Shown: one piece after another, positions 25,205 through 33,269 of the stretch | Layout: the number at the start of each line of letters is the position of its first letter | Position numbering within the stretch: position 1 is the stretch's first letter | Origin: Parachlamydiaceae bacterium | Lineage (GTDB): Bacteria > Chlamydiota > Chlamydiia > Chlamydiales > Parachlamydiaceae | Direction of reading: 5' to 3' | Assembly: GCA_013816265.1 (NCBI GenBank) | Contig: JACDES010000015.1 | Coordinates: 1-38,597 of the forward strand | Length of the DNA: 38,597 nt | Program-made: the position numbers and the translations under genes | Notes under the pieces: model-generated | The model's database searches: none | Told to the model about the DNA's origin: nothing | Seen by the model: the letters and a program-made list of their open reading frames with translations, nothing else

Positions 25205-27124
25205 ATGCCTCATTTACCTCAAAACGATGATATTTCATTAACATATTTCAAGAAAGACTTTGAAAAGTATTCATGGAAGTCTTTATCCCATGATGCTGCA
25301 GCAGGGTTGTCTGTAGCAATGTTAACATTACCTCAGGCGATGGCTTATGCCTTAGTGGCAGGATTGCCTATTTCTTGTGGATTGTTCGCTGCTATTTTTT
25401 CTTCAATCATTGTTGCCATATTTGGTTCATCACGCCATTTAATCGTTGGACCGAGTAATGCTATTGCAATTTTGGTTCAAGCGGGTATTTCAGGTGTGCT
25501 TTTTACTTATTTTCGCGATGTAACCGGTCCAGAAAAAAGCACGTTGATTTTACAAATTTTGACGCAGTTATTGCTATTAGTTGCTGCTATCCAGATTCTG
25601 GCTGCCTTTTTTAAATTAGGCAGGCTTACACACTTTGTCAGTCATAGTGTCGTTGTAGGTTATATGTCAGGAGTTGCGTTAGCATTAATTATCAATCAGC
25701 TTTTTATTCTATTGGGAATGGATGTCCCCTCAACAGTGACTTCGTTATTTGAAAGAGGGATTTATATTTTTGGTCATTTGGATACGATGCACTGGCCAAC
25801 AGCTACAATTGGAATTGGTTGTTTTGTTGTATTAGTTTTTTTGAAAAGGATAAGTCGTAAAATTCCTGCTGGAGCTATCATGCTGGCAATTGTTGCGATT
25901 TGTGCCTATTTAATCGATCACTCTCTATCATATTTAGCTTTGAAAGAAGCTTTTCAAATTGATATCTCTTGGATTGGAAAAATTGTACAAGATATATCTA
26001 CAGTTGGGGATACCAGGGGAAATGATCTTATTCCTCAGTTGAGTTTACCCTATTTTAATCCTGGGATTATGAATGGCTTGCTCCCGGTAGCCTTTGCGAT
26101 TGCTTTGTTGAGTGTGATGGAAACTGCTTCGACAGCAAAATCTATTGGAGCTAATTCTGGACAGCATTTGTCTATAAATCAAGAAATTTTTGGACTTGGA
26201 TTAGGCAATCTATTTTCTTCATTGATTGGAGCAATGCCGATGTCTGGGAGTCCATCTAGGAGTTCATTAAATTACGAAAACGGTGCAAGAACACGTCTTG
26301 CGGCAGTATTTAATTCGATTTCTGTAGCGCTTATTTTACTTGCATTTGGATTTTTGGTAAAACGTATTCCTGTTGCCTCTTTTGCGGCATTATTGATTGT
26401 TTCATCGGCAAGTGTCGTGAATTTTAAGCAGGTGTCAATATGTTTGAAAGCCACCCGTTCTGATGCGTTTGTATTTATATTAACTTTATTATCCTGTATT
26501 TTCTTTAGTTTGGATATGGCTTTCTACATTGGCGTTGTGATGTCCATCACACTGTATTTAAAAAAGTCTGCTGTTCCCCAATTAGTAGAATTCACGGTGG
26601 ATGAAGGGGGAAATTTACATAGCATTGATCATCATAATCTTCATGAACCACGTAAAATACGTTTTATTAAAGTTGAAGGGGAACTCTTTTTTGGAGCAGC
26701 TGATTTATTTCAGACGGCTTTGAAGGCGATAGCTGAAGATGATACTACTACACGAGTGATCATTCTTCAACTGAAGAATGCCCGTGATATTGATGCAACA
26801 GCGTGTTTGGCTTTTCAACAACTTTACAATTATTTGCGTAGTTCTGGCCGTTATCTAATTGGTTGTGGGTTAACACATCAAATTTGGGATGTTTTAAGTG
26901 ATTCCGGAATGATCGAATTGATTGGAAAAGAAAATTTATTTATTTTTGATGAAAGGCACCCTTATCTTTCTGTTCAAAGGGCTTTTAGTAAAGCTCACGA
27001 ACTATTGAAACAAGATGCTATTGTTTCAAATAATTATAAAGAAGAGGTAAATATCATTCCTTCAATTTCTACGATTACTTCCAAGCCTCCTATTGACTCT
27101 GCAGTCCAAAATTCAAGTTCATAG
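25205..27124 (+). CDS. SulP/SLC26 family anion transporter with STAS domain
   Basis: A 639-residue inner-membrane carrier of the SulP family, whose members move sulfate, bicarbonate, dicarboxylates or other anions. The N-terminal signature is clear: DAAAGLSVAMLTLPQAMAYA near 27-46, SRHLIVGPSNAIAILV, then about 10-14 hydrophobic segments to residue 460, including the GAMPMSGSPSRSSLN motif where the family's anion-binding region lies. A cytosolic STAS domain spans about 480-600 (IRFIKVEGELFFGAAD, VIILQLKNARDIDATAC). A short polar tail ends the protein. It has its own consensus promoter and is followed 22 nt later by a large inverted repeat. The substrate cannot be deduced; sulfate and bicarbonate are both possible. 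Confidence 0.93.
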   Translation: MPHLPQNDDISLTYFKKDFEKYSWKSLSHDAAAGLSVAMLTLPQAMAYALVAGLPISCGLFAAIFSSIIVAIFGSSRHLIVGPSNAIAILVQAGISGVLFTYFRDVTGPEKSTLILQILTQLLLLVAAIQILAAFFKLGRLTHFVSHSVVVGYMSGVALALIINQLFILLGMDVPSTVTSLFERGIYIFGHLDTMHWPTATIGIGCFVVLVFLKRISRKIPAGAIMLAIVAICAYLIDHSLSYLALKEAFQIDISWIGKIVQDISTVGDTRGNDLIPQLSLPYFNPGIMNGLLPVAFAIALLSVMETASTAKSIGANSGQHLSINQEIFGLGLGNLFSSLIGAMPMSGSPSRSSLNYENGARTRLAAVFNSISVALILLAFGFLVKRIPVASFAALLIVSSASVVNFKQVSICLKATRSDAFVFILTLLSCIFFSLDMAFYIGVVMSITLYLKKSAVPQLVEFTVDEGGNLHSIDHHNLHEPRKIRFIKVEGELFFGAADLFQTALKAIAEDDTTTRVIILQLKNARDIDATACLAFQQLYNYLRSSGRYLIGCGLTHQIWDVLSDSGMIELIGKENLFIFDERHPYLSVQRAFSKAHELLKQDAIVSNNYKEEVNIIPSISTITSKPPIDSAVQNSSS

Positions 27125-27146
27125 ACTCAAGCGATATTCTCTCCAA

Positions 27147-27352
27147 AGGTAAGCATCAAATCTAGACACGTTGACAAAAATGACGCTTCATAACAAAGCG
27201 AAAGAGGACTTTCGCACTCCAAACGCTACGCGTAGACTTAAAATAACTTTTCTTAATGAATCGCGAAGCGTTTGGAGTGCGAAAGTCCTCTTTCGCTTTG
27301 TTATGAAGCGTCATATTTATTTAATCAATATGTCTAGATTTGATGCTTACCT
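27147..27352. repeat. Two-layer inverted repeat: REP pair with perfect 48-nt arms inside 22-nt outer arms
   Basis: Inner arms 27180-27227 and 27267-27314 are perfect reverse complements over 48 nt and contain the GCGAAAG/CTTTCGC hairpin and ACTCCAAACG core. Outer arms 27147-27168 and 27331-27352 (AAGCATCAAATCTAGACA type) are perfect over 22 nt. Between layers the two sides differ in length and sequence. The outer-arm sequence also follows the solo copy at 1815-1890, so it is part of the mobile or repeated unit. It lies 22 nt after the SulP stop codon. Confidence 0.88.
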
Positions 27353-27561
27353 CCTAAGGGTTTCGCCTTTAATATTGCATCTAATTCCAAGTTGCCAGTT
27401 TACTTAGATATTTCAAGTACCTCAATTTATAATAAGAATTTATTTGACCTATAAGTTTTCATTTTTCTATAGTATTGCTAATTTTTAATTACAGATCACT
27501 CCTAAACTATTCTACGTTATTTCTGCACTAACAACCAAAACTCAGGTAAAAAAGGAAACAA

Positions 27562-29232
27562 ATGGATGTAACCTCAGTAAAAACATTTTTTGAAACGCGT
27601 TTTTTTTCAACAAAAAGTTTTTTGAATACCAGACTATGGGAACCATTGACGAACGAACAAAAAATCGTTGTTAAAGTTGTTTCAGCCATTTTTTCTCTAT
27701 TAGTTATTGCTTATACTGCAAACCGTTTGTGGACACGCAAATGTACCAAAATAGATCAATCTACCCAAACAGATGCCGAAGTAGACACTAAATTATCACA
27801 GAATGATAGTCTTCCCTCCGTTATTAATGTTTCAGCTCTGAATGAAAATAATCAATCTGTTAGGGAAATCCAGTTAGAAACAAATGGAAATCATGATGTT
27901 AATCGCAAAGAAGAGATAGATAAAAACCGCGCATCAGTAGATTTGAATAAAGAAACTGAAGAAGATGATAATGTTTCTGATGAAGGTGAAGGAGATTTAT
28001 TTAAAACACCAATCAAAAAGCGTTTTCAAACTGATGAGGATAATGATAATAATCATTCGGGTTTAAAAACAAGCGGTGGAGCATCGAGCTCAAAAAAAGA
28101 AACAACTCCCCAGAGTACTTTAAGATTAAATATTCCTAGTTCAACGAAATCTAAGCTTGATTCAAGTCAATCTGCAACTAAATCTGCGAACTTATTTAAG
28201 CAACTAGTTGGCGACAATATAGAGTTTTCAGCTTTCAGATCTGCATTTTCAAGTGGTAAGAAGCAAACAAATTTTTCATCTTCCAAAATTACGCCTTTGA
28301 AAATGCCTGATTTATCGCCAATTCAATCAAAATCTCCAGAACCTATCAAACAGGATGAAAATCTCCTATGTACAACTCAAAAACAAAATGAAGTCCACTT
28401 AGATAAGGGAAATGCAAGCGGGGGTAAATCATTTCAGGTTGGATATGGTACATATGCAAATGATGAAAAAATTTATGAAGGAGATTTTGTTGATTTTTGT
28501 CTTGAAGGGATCGGAAGGGTAACAAACAGGAAAACACAATTAGTATTAGAAGGTGAGTTTAAAAAAGGGCGAATGGTTAAATGCACTTCAATAATACTAA
28601 ACTCTGATATATATAAAAAACATACTACATTTGGACAAATATTCCAGGGTGAGATTATCAGTGAAGATAAACCAGTTATTGAAGATAGCAGTACTTTTAC
28701 ATGTAAATATACCACTAAAGACGGTCAAGAATGGGTGGGTAAGATTGAAAATGGTAAGTTTAATGGAAGAGGAAAAGCAACATGGGATGGAACTTTAGAA
28801 TCGAATTTTTACATTACTGCCTACGGTACTTTTATTGACAACTTTTTCTGCGATGATAATGGTTTAAAAATCTTCTTGAAAAATGATGAGTTATACAAAA
28901 CATGTACTGGAAACTTCGTGAAAAATAAGTTAGAAGGACAAGGTGATGTTATATTTGCCAATGGTAATCAGTTTTCTGGTGAGTTTAAAAAAGGAAAATT
29001 AGAAGGAAATGGTATAAAGACAATCTTAAATTCTAAAGGCGAAACGACTCAAATTGAAGGAAATTTTGTGGCCGGAAAATTGAATGGAATTGGAAAAAAA
29101 ACATTTCCGAGTGGTCGCTTTCAAGAAGGGTATTTTGAAAATGGAAAATTTGTCAAATCCCTGAAATTAAAACCAGATCCATTAAAAATAGATCCTATAG
29201 CGGAAGAATCAGAATCTGATTTGTCAATTTAA
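27562..29232 (+). CDS. Membrane-anchored MORN-repeat protein A
   Basis: A 556-residue protein with three parts. An N-terminal 60-residue module has a single hydrophobic segment at about 36-52, preceded by LWEPLT and followed by RLWTRK. A long low-complexity region (about 60-300) is rich in Ser, Asn, Lys, Asp and Glu. C-terminal MORN-type repeats (about 303-535) have units such as YEGDFVDFCLEGIGRV, WVGKIENGKFNGRGKATW, TGNFVKNKLEGQGDVIFANG and EGNFVAGKLNGIGKKTFPSG. MORN repeats bind membranes and proteins and are common in eukaryotes and host-adapted bacteria. AAGGA precedes the ATG. The next gene is a clear paralogue. The hydrophobic anchor could be an uncleaved signal anchor or an inclusion-membrane segment. 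Role unknown; a surface or effector role is inference. Confidence 0.82.
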   Translation: MDVTSVKTFFETRFFSTKSFLNTRLWEPLTNEQKIVVKVVSAIFSLLVIAYTANRLWTRKCTKIDQSTQTDAEVDTKLSQNDSLPSVINVSALNENNQSVREIQLETNGNHDVNRKEEIDKNRASVDLNKETEEDDNVSDEGEGDLFKTPIKKRFQTDEDNDNNHSGLKTSGGASSSKKETTPQSTLRLNIPSSTKSKLDSSQSATKSANLFKQLVGDNIEFSAFRSAFSSGKKQTNFSSSKITPLKMPDLSPIQSKSPEPIKQDENLLCTTQKQNEVHLDKGNASGGKSFQVGYGTYANDEKIYEGDFVDFCLEGIGRVTNRKTQLVLEGEFKKGRMVKCTSIILNSDIYKKHTTFGQIFQGEIISEDKPVIEDSSTFTCKYTTKDGQEWVGKIENGKFNGRGKATWDGTLESNFYITAYGTFIDNFFCDDNGLKIFLKNDELYKTCTGNFVKNKLEGQGDVIFANGNQFSGEFKKGKLEGNGIKTILNSKGETTQIEGNFVAGKLNGIGKKTFPSGRFQEGYFENGKFVKSLKLKPDPLKIDPIAEESESDLSI

Positions 29233-29312
29233 CTAGAAGTATCTATAAGATCAAAACAGAATTTATATAATTTTATTTTTAATTATTTAACTAATTAATT
29301 ATTAAAAATGAA

Positions 29313-29342
29313 TTGACCAATAAATTTCCATTCTCTTATCCT
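29313..29342 (+). promoter_or_regulatory. Candidate promoter of MORN protein B
   Basis: TTGACC (29313-29318) and TATCCT (29337-29342) are separated by 18 nt in the 197-nt gap between the two MORN genes, about 87 nt before the ATG at 29430. It suggests the second gene can be transcribed independently of the first. Confidence 0.4.
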
Positions 29343-29429
29343 ATTCATAACAAATTATAAATTTACACTAAAATTTATAAAAAACCAGATTGGTATTTTT
29401 ATAGAGAAAAGATAAGGGAGAGCTTGGTA

Positions 29430-31469
29430 ATGGATCTTAATTCAATAAAGTTATTTTTTGAAAGTAATTATAAAATAGCTAAAGATTATATAAGCAAAGA
29501 TCTTTGGGCGCCCTTAACCCTTCAACAAAAAATGGTTGCAAAGGCTGTTGCAGGTGTTTTTTCTGTATTAACTTTAGGGTACATCGCAAAACGTTTATGG
29601 TCTCGCAAGGTCGTTAGAGTTGACAATAACGGTTACGGTTACGGTGAGTCTAAAAAGCCTGTCAAAATAACTGTAATTCCGGATGTTAGCGATGCATCAA
29701 AAAATGGAGAAAACCTATTAGGTCAAACTTCAGAGTCTCAAAGAGAATCGAAGGAACCAAGTTCAGCCACGAATGATTCAAACCAATTACAGTTTACTGA
29801 AGATAATGTCGTTGTTGATTTAAGCAATTCGTCTTCTACTAACGGTGAAGCTACAAATGGTGTTAAAAATTCTGAAACTGAACAAAGTGCAAGTGAAGTA
29901 GTTGATGAAAATCCTGAGGCTAACCACCATGATGATGAAGTTAACCACAGTGATGATGAAAATAATGGTGAAACTTTAATAATTAAATCGCCAGCTAAAC
30001 CAAGCCGAAAACCTAGTGAAGCAGGTCAAAATGACAACACAAACTCCGTTAATGATGGTGAAACATTAATTAATATTAAACCTACTGAAGTTAGTTCTGC
30101 CGAAACAAATCAAGAGACAAGTCCAGCTGAGCAAAATGATACTGCTGTAGATAAAGCTGTGACTAGCGGTAAAAAAGTTGTCGAAACGATAATACCTAAA
30201 ACTCCTGTAAAAGTTCCACAGGAACAAATAGCAAAGGAAAGTGAGGGTGATCAACAACCTGTTTCTACTGAAACGGCTGATGCCTCAGAGGCTGCTGACG
30301 AGCCGGCTGCAGTAGAAACGACAGATCCAAAAACTCCTGTTAAACCTGCCACTGCAACTCCAAAAGTTCTTACTAAATTGATAGCGAAATCTAATCACAA
30401 ACCACCAGAAGTTGTTAGTCAGGCTGAAGCACCACCAAAATCACCCTTTAAAAGTGCTTTTTTTAAGTGTAAATTTGTTGGAGAGCTTATTCTAGAAGCA
30501 AAATTCGATGGCAAAGGTAATTTACATGTTAGACAACATCCATTAACTGGAACTGGAAAAGTAATCTTTAGTGATAGCGCGTATTCCTCTGGTACATTTG
30601 TTGATGGTGGTTTAGAAGGAGACAAATGTGAGAAGTCTGTAGATGGCACTGTGCGTAGTGGAACTTTTGGGAATAATGAATTGGTAGATGGAACTAAACA
30701 ATATCCAGACGGAGAGCTTCATGCAGGTTCATTCGATGAGAATGAACGGCTTGTTGGAATAGGTTTAATTGAAACTGTGAATGCAAATTTTGAGGGTAAT
30801 TTTGTTGATTATCATCTTCAAGGAGCAGGTAAAGTAACAAATCATTCTACAGGTCTCAAGTTTGAAGGAACTTTTGAAAAAGGCATTATGATTAAGTGTA
30901 CAAAAGTAACTGTAGGTGGGGTGGAATTTGAGGGTGACTTTGTAAATGAAGATGCTGATGTCGATTTTATCAACAGTACCTCCCTATCTTATAAGTATAT
31001 TGCAAATGATGATGCTTTTGTTGGTGAGATAAAGAATGGTGTTTTCAACGGAAAAGGTAAAGGTACTTGGGAAAATGATGATGGTTTTGTCATTACAGCT
31101 ACAGGGCAATTTAAAGATAATCTATATTGTGAAAAGGTTGGAAAAGCCGTGTGGATGAAAGATGGTGTAATTGATCAAACACATGAAGGTTGTTTTGTCA
31201 ATAATTTGTTAGAGGGGAATAAATGCAGCATTAAGTTCGCAAACGGCGATGATTTTACAGGTACTTTTAAAGCTGGTAAATTACACGGAGAAGGTAAAAA
31301 ATCTCTAGCAGTTGGTCAAACAATTGCACAGGGTAATTTTGTTAATGGTACCTTTGTAATTGCGATTGAAGAGATAAAACCTAAACCTTCAAGTTTACAA
31401 ACAATGAAAAGTCCTGGTATATCTTCTCGTACAAGAGCTAGAACTAAAACTGTGAAAAAAGGTACTTAA
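29430..31469 (+). CDS. Membrane-anchored MORN-repeat protein B (paralogue of A)
   Basis: A 679-residue protein. The ATG at 29430 is preferred over an in-frame TTG six nt earlier because AAGGGAG lies at 29414-29420 with good spacing and because the resulting start MDLNSIKLFFE aligns with MDVTSVKTFFE of protein A. Over the first 60 residues 28 are identical, including LWxPLT, QKxVxK and RLWxRK around a hydrophobic segment at 36-52. Residues 60-340 are acidic and Ser/Thr/Asn-rich, with repeated TPVK-type segments (KTPVK at several sites). C-terminal MORN-like units run from about 368 to 655. It lacks a cleavable signal. The strong conservation of the membrane module, against a divergent middle, suggests that the anchor has a specific targeting role. 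Confidence 0.83.
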   Translation: MDLNSIKLFFESNYKIAKDYISKDLWAPLTLQQKMVAKAVAGVFSVLTLGYIAKRLWSRKVVRVDNNGYGYGESKKPVKITVIPDVSDASKNGENLLGQTSESQRESKEPSSATNDSNQLQFTEDNVVVDLSNSSSTNGEATNGVKNSETEQSASEVVDENPEANHHDDEVNHSDDENNGETLIIKSPAKPSRKPSEAGQNDNTNSVNDGETLINIKPTEVSSAETNQETSPAEQNDTAVDKAVTSGKKVVETIIPKTPVKVPQEQIAKESEGDQQPVSTETADASEAADEPAAVETTDPKTPVKPATATPKVLTKLIAKSNHKPPEVVSQAEAPPKSPFKSAFFKCKFVGELILEAKFDGKGNLHVRQHPLTGTGKVIFSDSAYSSGTFVDGGLEGDKCEKSVDGTVRSGTFGNNELVDGTKQYPDGELHAGSFDENERLVGIGLIETVNANFEGNFVDYHLQGAGKVTNHSTGLKFEGTFEKGIMIKCTKVTVGGVEFEGDFVNEDADVDFINSTSLSYKYIANDDAFVGEIKNGVFNGKGKGTWENDDGFVITATGQFKDNLYCEKVGKAVWMKDGVIDQTHEGCFVNNLLEGNKCSIKFANGDDFTGTFKAGKLHGEGKKSLAVGQTIAQGNFVNGTFVIAIEEIKPKPSSLQTMKSPGISSRTRARTKTVKKGT

Positions 31470-31498
31470 TTCACTATCATAAAAAATTATTTATTCAA

Positions 31499-31541
31499 AA
31501 CACTTTGTAGAGCGACATTCTTCTACAGGGTGTTTTTTTTT
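31499..31541 (+). terminator. Rho-independent terminator after the MORN genes
   Basis: AACACTTTGTAG (31499-31510) pairs, with mismatches, with CTACAGGGTGTT (31523-31534), followed by a run of T to 31541. It lies between convergent genes and is best oriented for the plus-strand MORN gene, though the stem could also help stop the minus-strand gene ending at 31550. Confidence 0.8.
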
Positions 31542-31549
31542 GATCAAAT

Positions 31550-31936
31550 TTATGGAACAGGATCCCATTTCATTTGATGCTTTCTGCTAGCATCCCAGGT
31601 TTTTCGATAAATCCAAAGATCGTTATTCTCTCGCATTAGACGATCACACCCCAACAAATAACCTCGAAAAAAACCGTATTTACGCATCGCATCCAGGGTG
31701 TATTGTGAACTACTTGGGATGAAGTGACTTCGAGGTCCATCTGCAGGAGAAATGACTTCTTGATGAAAGCGGATTGCTCTTTCACCAAAACGAGTCATAA
31801 AGGTTGATGATTTAGGTGAAGGGCAGGTTGGCGTAATTTTGACTGTAAGAGTCGCATCTTTACCCCACGGTACCTCGGCACTAATCGCGCAAGTAAGCAA
31901 GAATGATAGTATTAAAAATCGATTCAATTTTTTCAT
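31550..31936 (-). CDS. YidD-like protein with N-terminal signal sequence
   Basis: YidD proteins assist YidC-dependent membrane protein insertion. Residues after about 45 follow that pattern: IRFHQEVISPADGPRSHF, SSSQYTLDAMRKYG, GYLLGCDRLMREN, and the typical ending WDPVP. I place the start at ATG 31936 (128 residues) because AGGA lies just before it and a standard signal peptide results (MKKLNRFLILSFLLTCAISA); an ATG at 31954 would add six residues. Two features are unusual. The family's CRFxPTCSxY motif has Ser in place of both Cys (SHFIPSSSQY), and a cleavable signal precedes the domain instead of the usual amphipathic helix. This suggests a periplasmic or envelope-located relative whose activity may differ. 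Confidence 0.78.
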   Translation of the reverse strand: MKKLNRFLILSFLLTCAISAEVPWGKDATLTVKITPTCPSPKSSTFMTRFGERAIRFHQEVISPADGPRSHFIPSSSQYTLDAMRKYGFFRGYLLGCDRLMRENNDLWIYRKTWDASRKHQMKWDPVP

Positions 31937-31988
31937 TATTCCTATTTTCTGCATTAATCTCTATTAATGAGAGGTAGCCATTTTCCAC

Positions 31989-32175
31989 TCTTTTTGTCTT
32001 CGTGTCTTTGTATTTAATCCTCATGCAACTATACTTAAGTGAATTTAGAAAATTCAACACAAAGACACAGAGACACAAAGGCACGAAGAGGACCCTCTTA
32101 ATAGTTTTGTGTTTAATTCTCACCTAACTAATATAAACGAGTTTAGAAAATTCAACTCTTAAGACTTTAAGGAGG
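31989..32175. repeat. Two degenerate octamer-repeat hairpin units
   Basis: The first unit (about 31989-32095) has a CTTTTTGTCTTCGTGTCTTTG left arm and a CACAAAGACACAGAGACACA right arm around a TTAATCCTCATGCAACTATA-type spacer. The second (about 32090-32175) keeps the spacer (TTTAATTCTCACCTAACTAA) but its arms have decayed to ACTCTTAAGACTTTAAGGAGG. They are adjacent, and continue into the perfect unit at 32176. Confidence 0.75.
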
Positions 32176-32280
32176 GTCCTCTCTTCGTGTCTTTGTGTCT
32201 TTGTGTTTAATTATCACCCAACTTATACACAATGAGTTTAGAAAATTCAACACAAAGACACAAAGACACGAAGAGAGGAC
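32176..32280. repeat. Octamer-repeat hairpin element with perfect 32-bp arms
   Basis: 32176-32207 is the exact reverse complement of 32249-32280. Arms are GTCCTCTC plus CTTTGTGT octamers; the spacer resembles the units at 7866-8080. It ends 8 nt before the stop codon of the TPR lipoprotein gene (minus strand), so it is transcribed as the first structure after that gene and may terminate or protect its mRNA. Confidence 0.88.
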
Positions 32281-32288
32281 GATCAACA

Positions 32289-33269
32289 TTAAAAAGCAGT
32301 TTCAAACATTAGCACAGGAAACATTTTACATTTAACTAATGCCTCAGAGATAACACCTTCATACAAACGTGTGTTATATTCTTCAGCTTCGATACCTGCC
32401 CCATTGATCCCGCCCAGGTACCATCCGGCTTCTAAACTTGTGGTAATAAGTCCTGCCGCAAAGTAACCGCGATGAAAAAACTGATAAGCTGCTGCAGTGA
32501 AAAGGGCATTGATCACAAATGAAGTAACAGCTGATTTTTTTTGACCGAGATAATAATAACCTGCTCCTGGTAGTATTGCATTCAATTGGCGGGCTTTAGA
32601 TGGCGATTTTGCTCCTGCATAATAGCGATCAAAGCTTAACTGAAAATTCTCTTGTAAGGGATGAGAGCATATTTCTTCTTGAGCATCAGCAATATTCCCC
32701 TCCTTTAGGTGTAAAAAAAGGGTTAGGTCTCTAGCAGTTTCAGGGGAACATTTTTCAATCACTTCAAATAAACTGTCAGCTTTGTCTTTTTGATCCGTTT
32801 GCTGATAACAATCTTGCAAGATAATAAGGAGATTGTTAAAAGCAGGAAAAGCTGGATTTGCATAAGCTAATTCGCTTTCTTCAAATGTATTGATGGCATC
32901 TTGATATTTAAGTCCTAGGTAATAGGATAGAATGATGTTGTAATCGAGTTGCAATCGACGTTCTATCGAATCCGAAGGAATTAGAATGATGGCTCTTTTA
33001 TAGCATGTGATCGCACGATATAGATCCAATTCTTTAGCAAAGGCGTCTCCAAGAATAAGTTCTTTTGCCCAATCTTGTCGTGATTCTTCTTCGGTTAAGG
33101 GAGAAAAAGCGGAAGGTAATTCTTTAATTTGATAAGGAGGGGGCGTATAGACAATAATCGGTTCCATATTACGATGTGTGGGCTGGCAGCCTGAAAATGC
33201 TGCAATCAGCCCCACCATGATTATGACTTTCAAAAGTCTTACGACCTTTTGTTGGGTCCTAATCATCAT
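32289..33269 (-). CDS. TPR-containing lipoprotein coupled to the secretin
   Basis: A 326-residue envelope protein. The N-terminus is basic then hydrophobic and ends in a lipobox-like FSGC with Cys28 (Phe at -3 is less usual), suggesting a lipoprotein. Residues 65-205 form helical TPR-like repeats (KELDLYRAITCYKRAIIL, YYLGLKYQDAINTFEES). The C-terminal part has a LNAILPGAGYYYLGQKKSA motif followed by two hydrophobic stretches (about 245-290). Its ATG overlaps the secretin stop codon (ATGA), so the two are translationally coupled. A second ATG follows immediately. TPR lipoproteins often act as pilotins or assembly partners of secretins, so this is a plausible partner by position. The C-terminal part is not explained by that role. 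Confidence 0.75.
   Translation of the reverse strand: MMIRTQQKVVRLLKVIIMVGLIAAFSGCQPTHRNMEPIIVYTPPPYQIKELPSAFSPLTEEESRQDWAKELILGDAFAKELDLYRAITCYKRAIILIPSDSIERRLQLDYNIILSYYLGLKYQDAINTFEESELAYANPAFPAFNNLLIILQDCYQQTDQKDKADSLFEVIEKCSPETARDLTLFLHLKEGNIADAQEEICSHPLQENFQLSFDRYYAGAKSPSKARQLNAILPGAGYYYLGQKKSAVTSFVINALFTAAAYQFFHRGYFAAGLITTSLEAGWYLGGINGAGIEAEEYNTRLYEGVISEALVKCKMFPVLMFETAF

Noticed and set aside
29424..29429. TTG start for MORN protein B
   Set aside because: It would sit only 3 nt after the Shine-Dalgarno sequence; the ATG at 29430 is better spaced and matches the paralogue's first residues.
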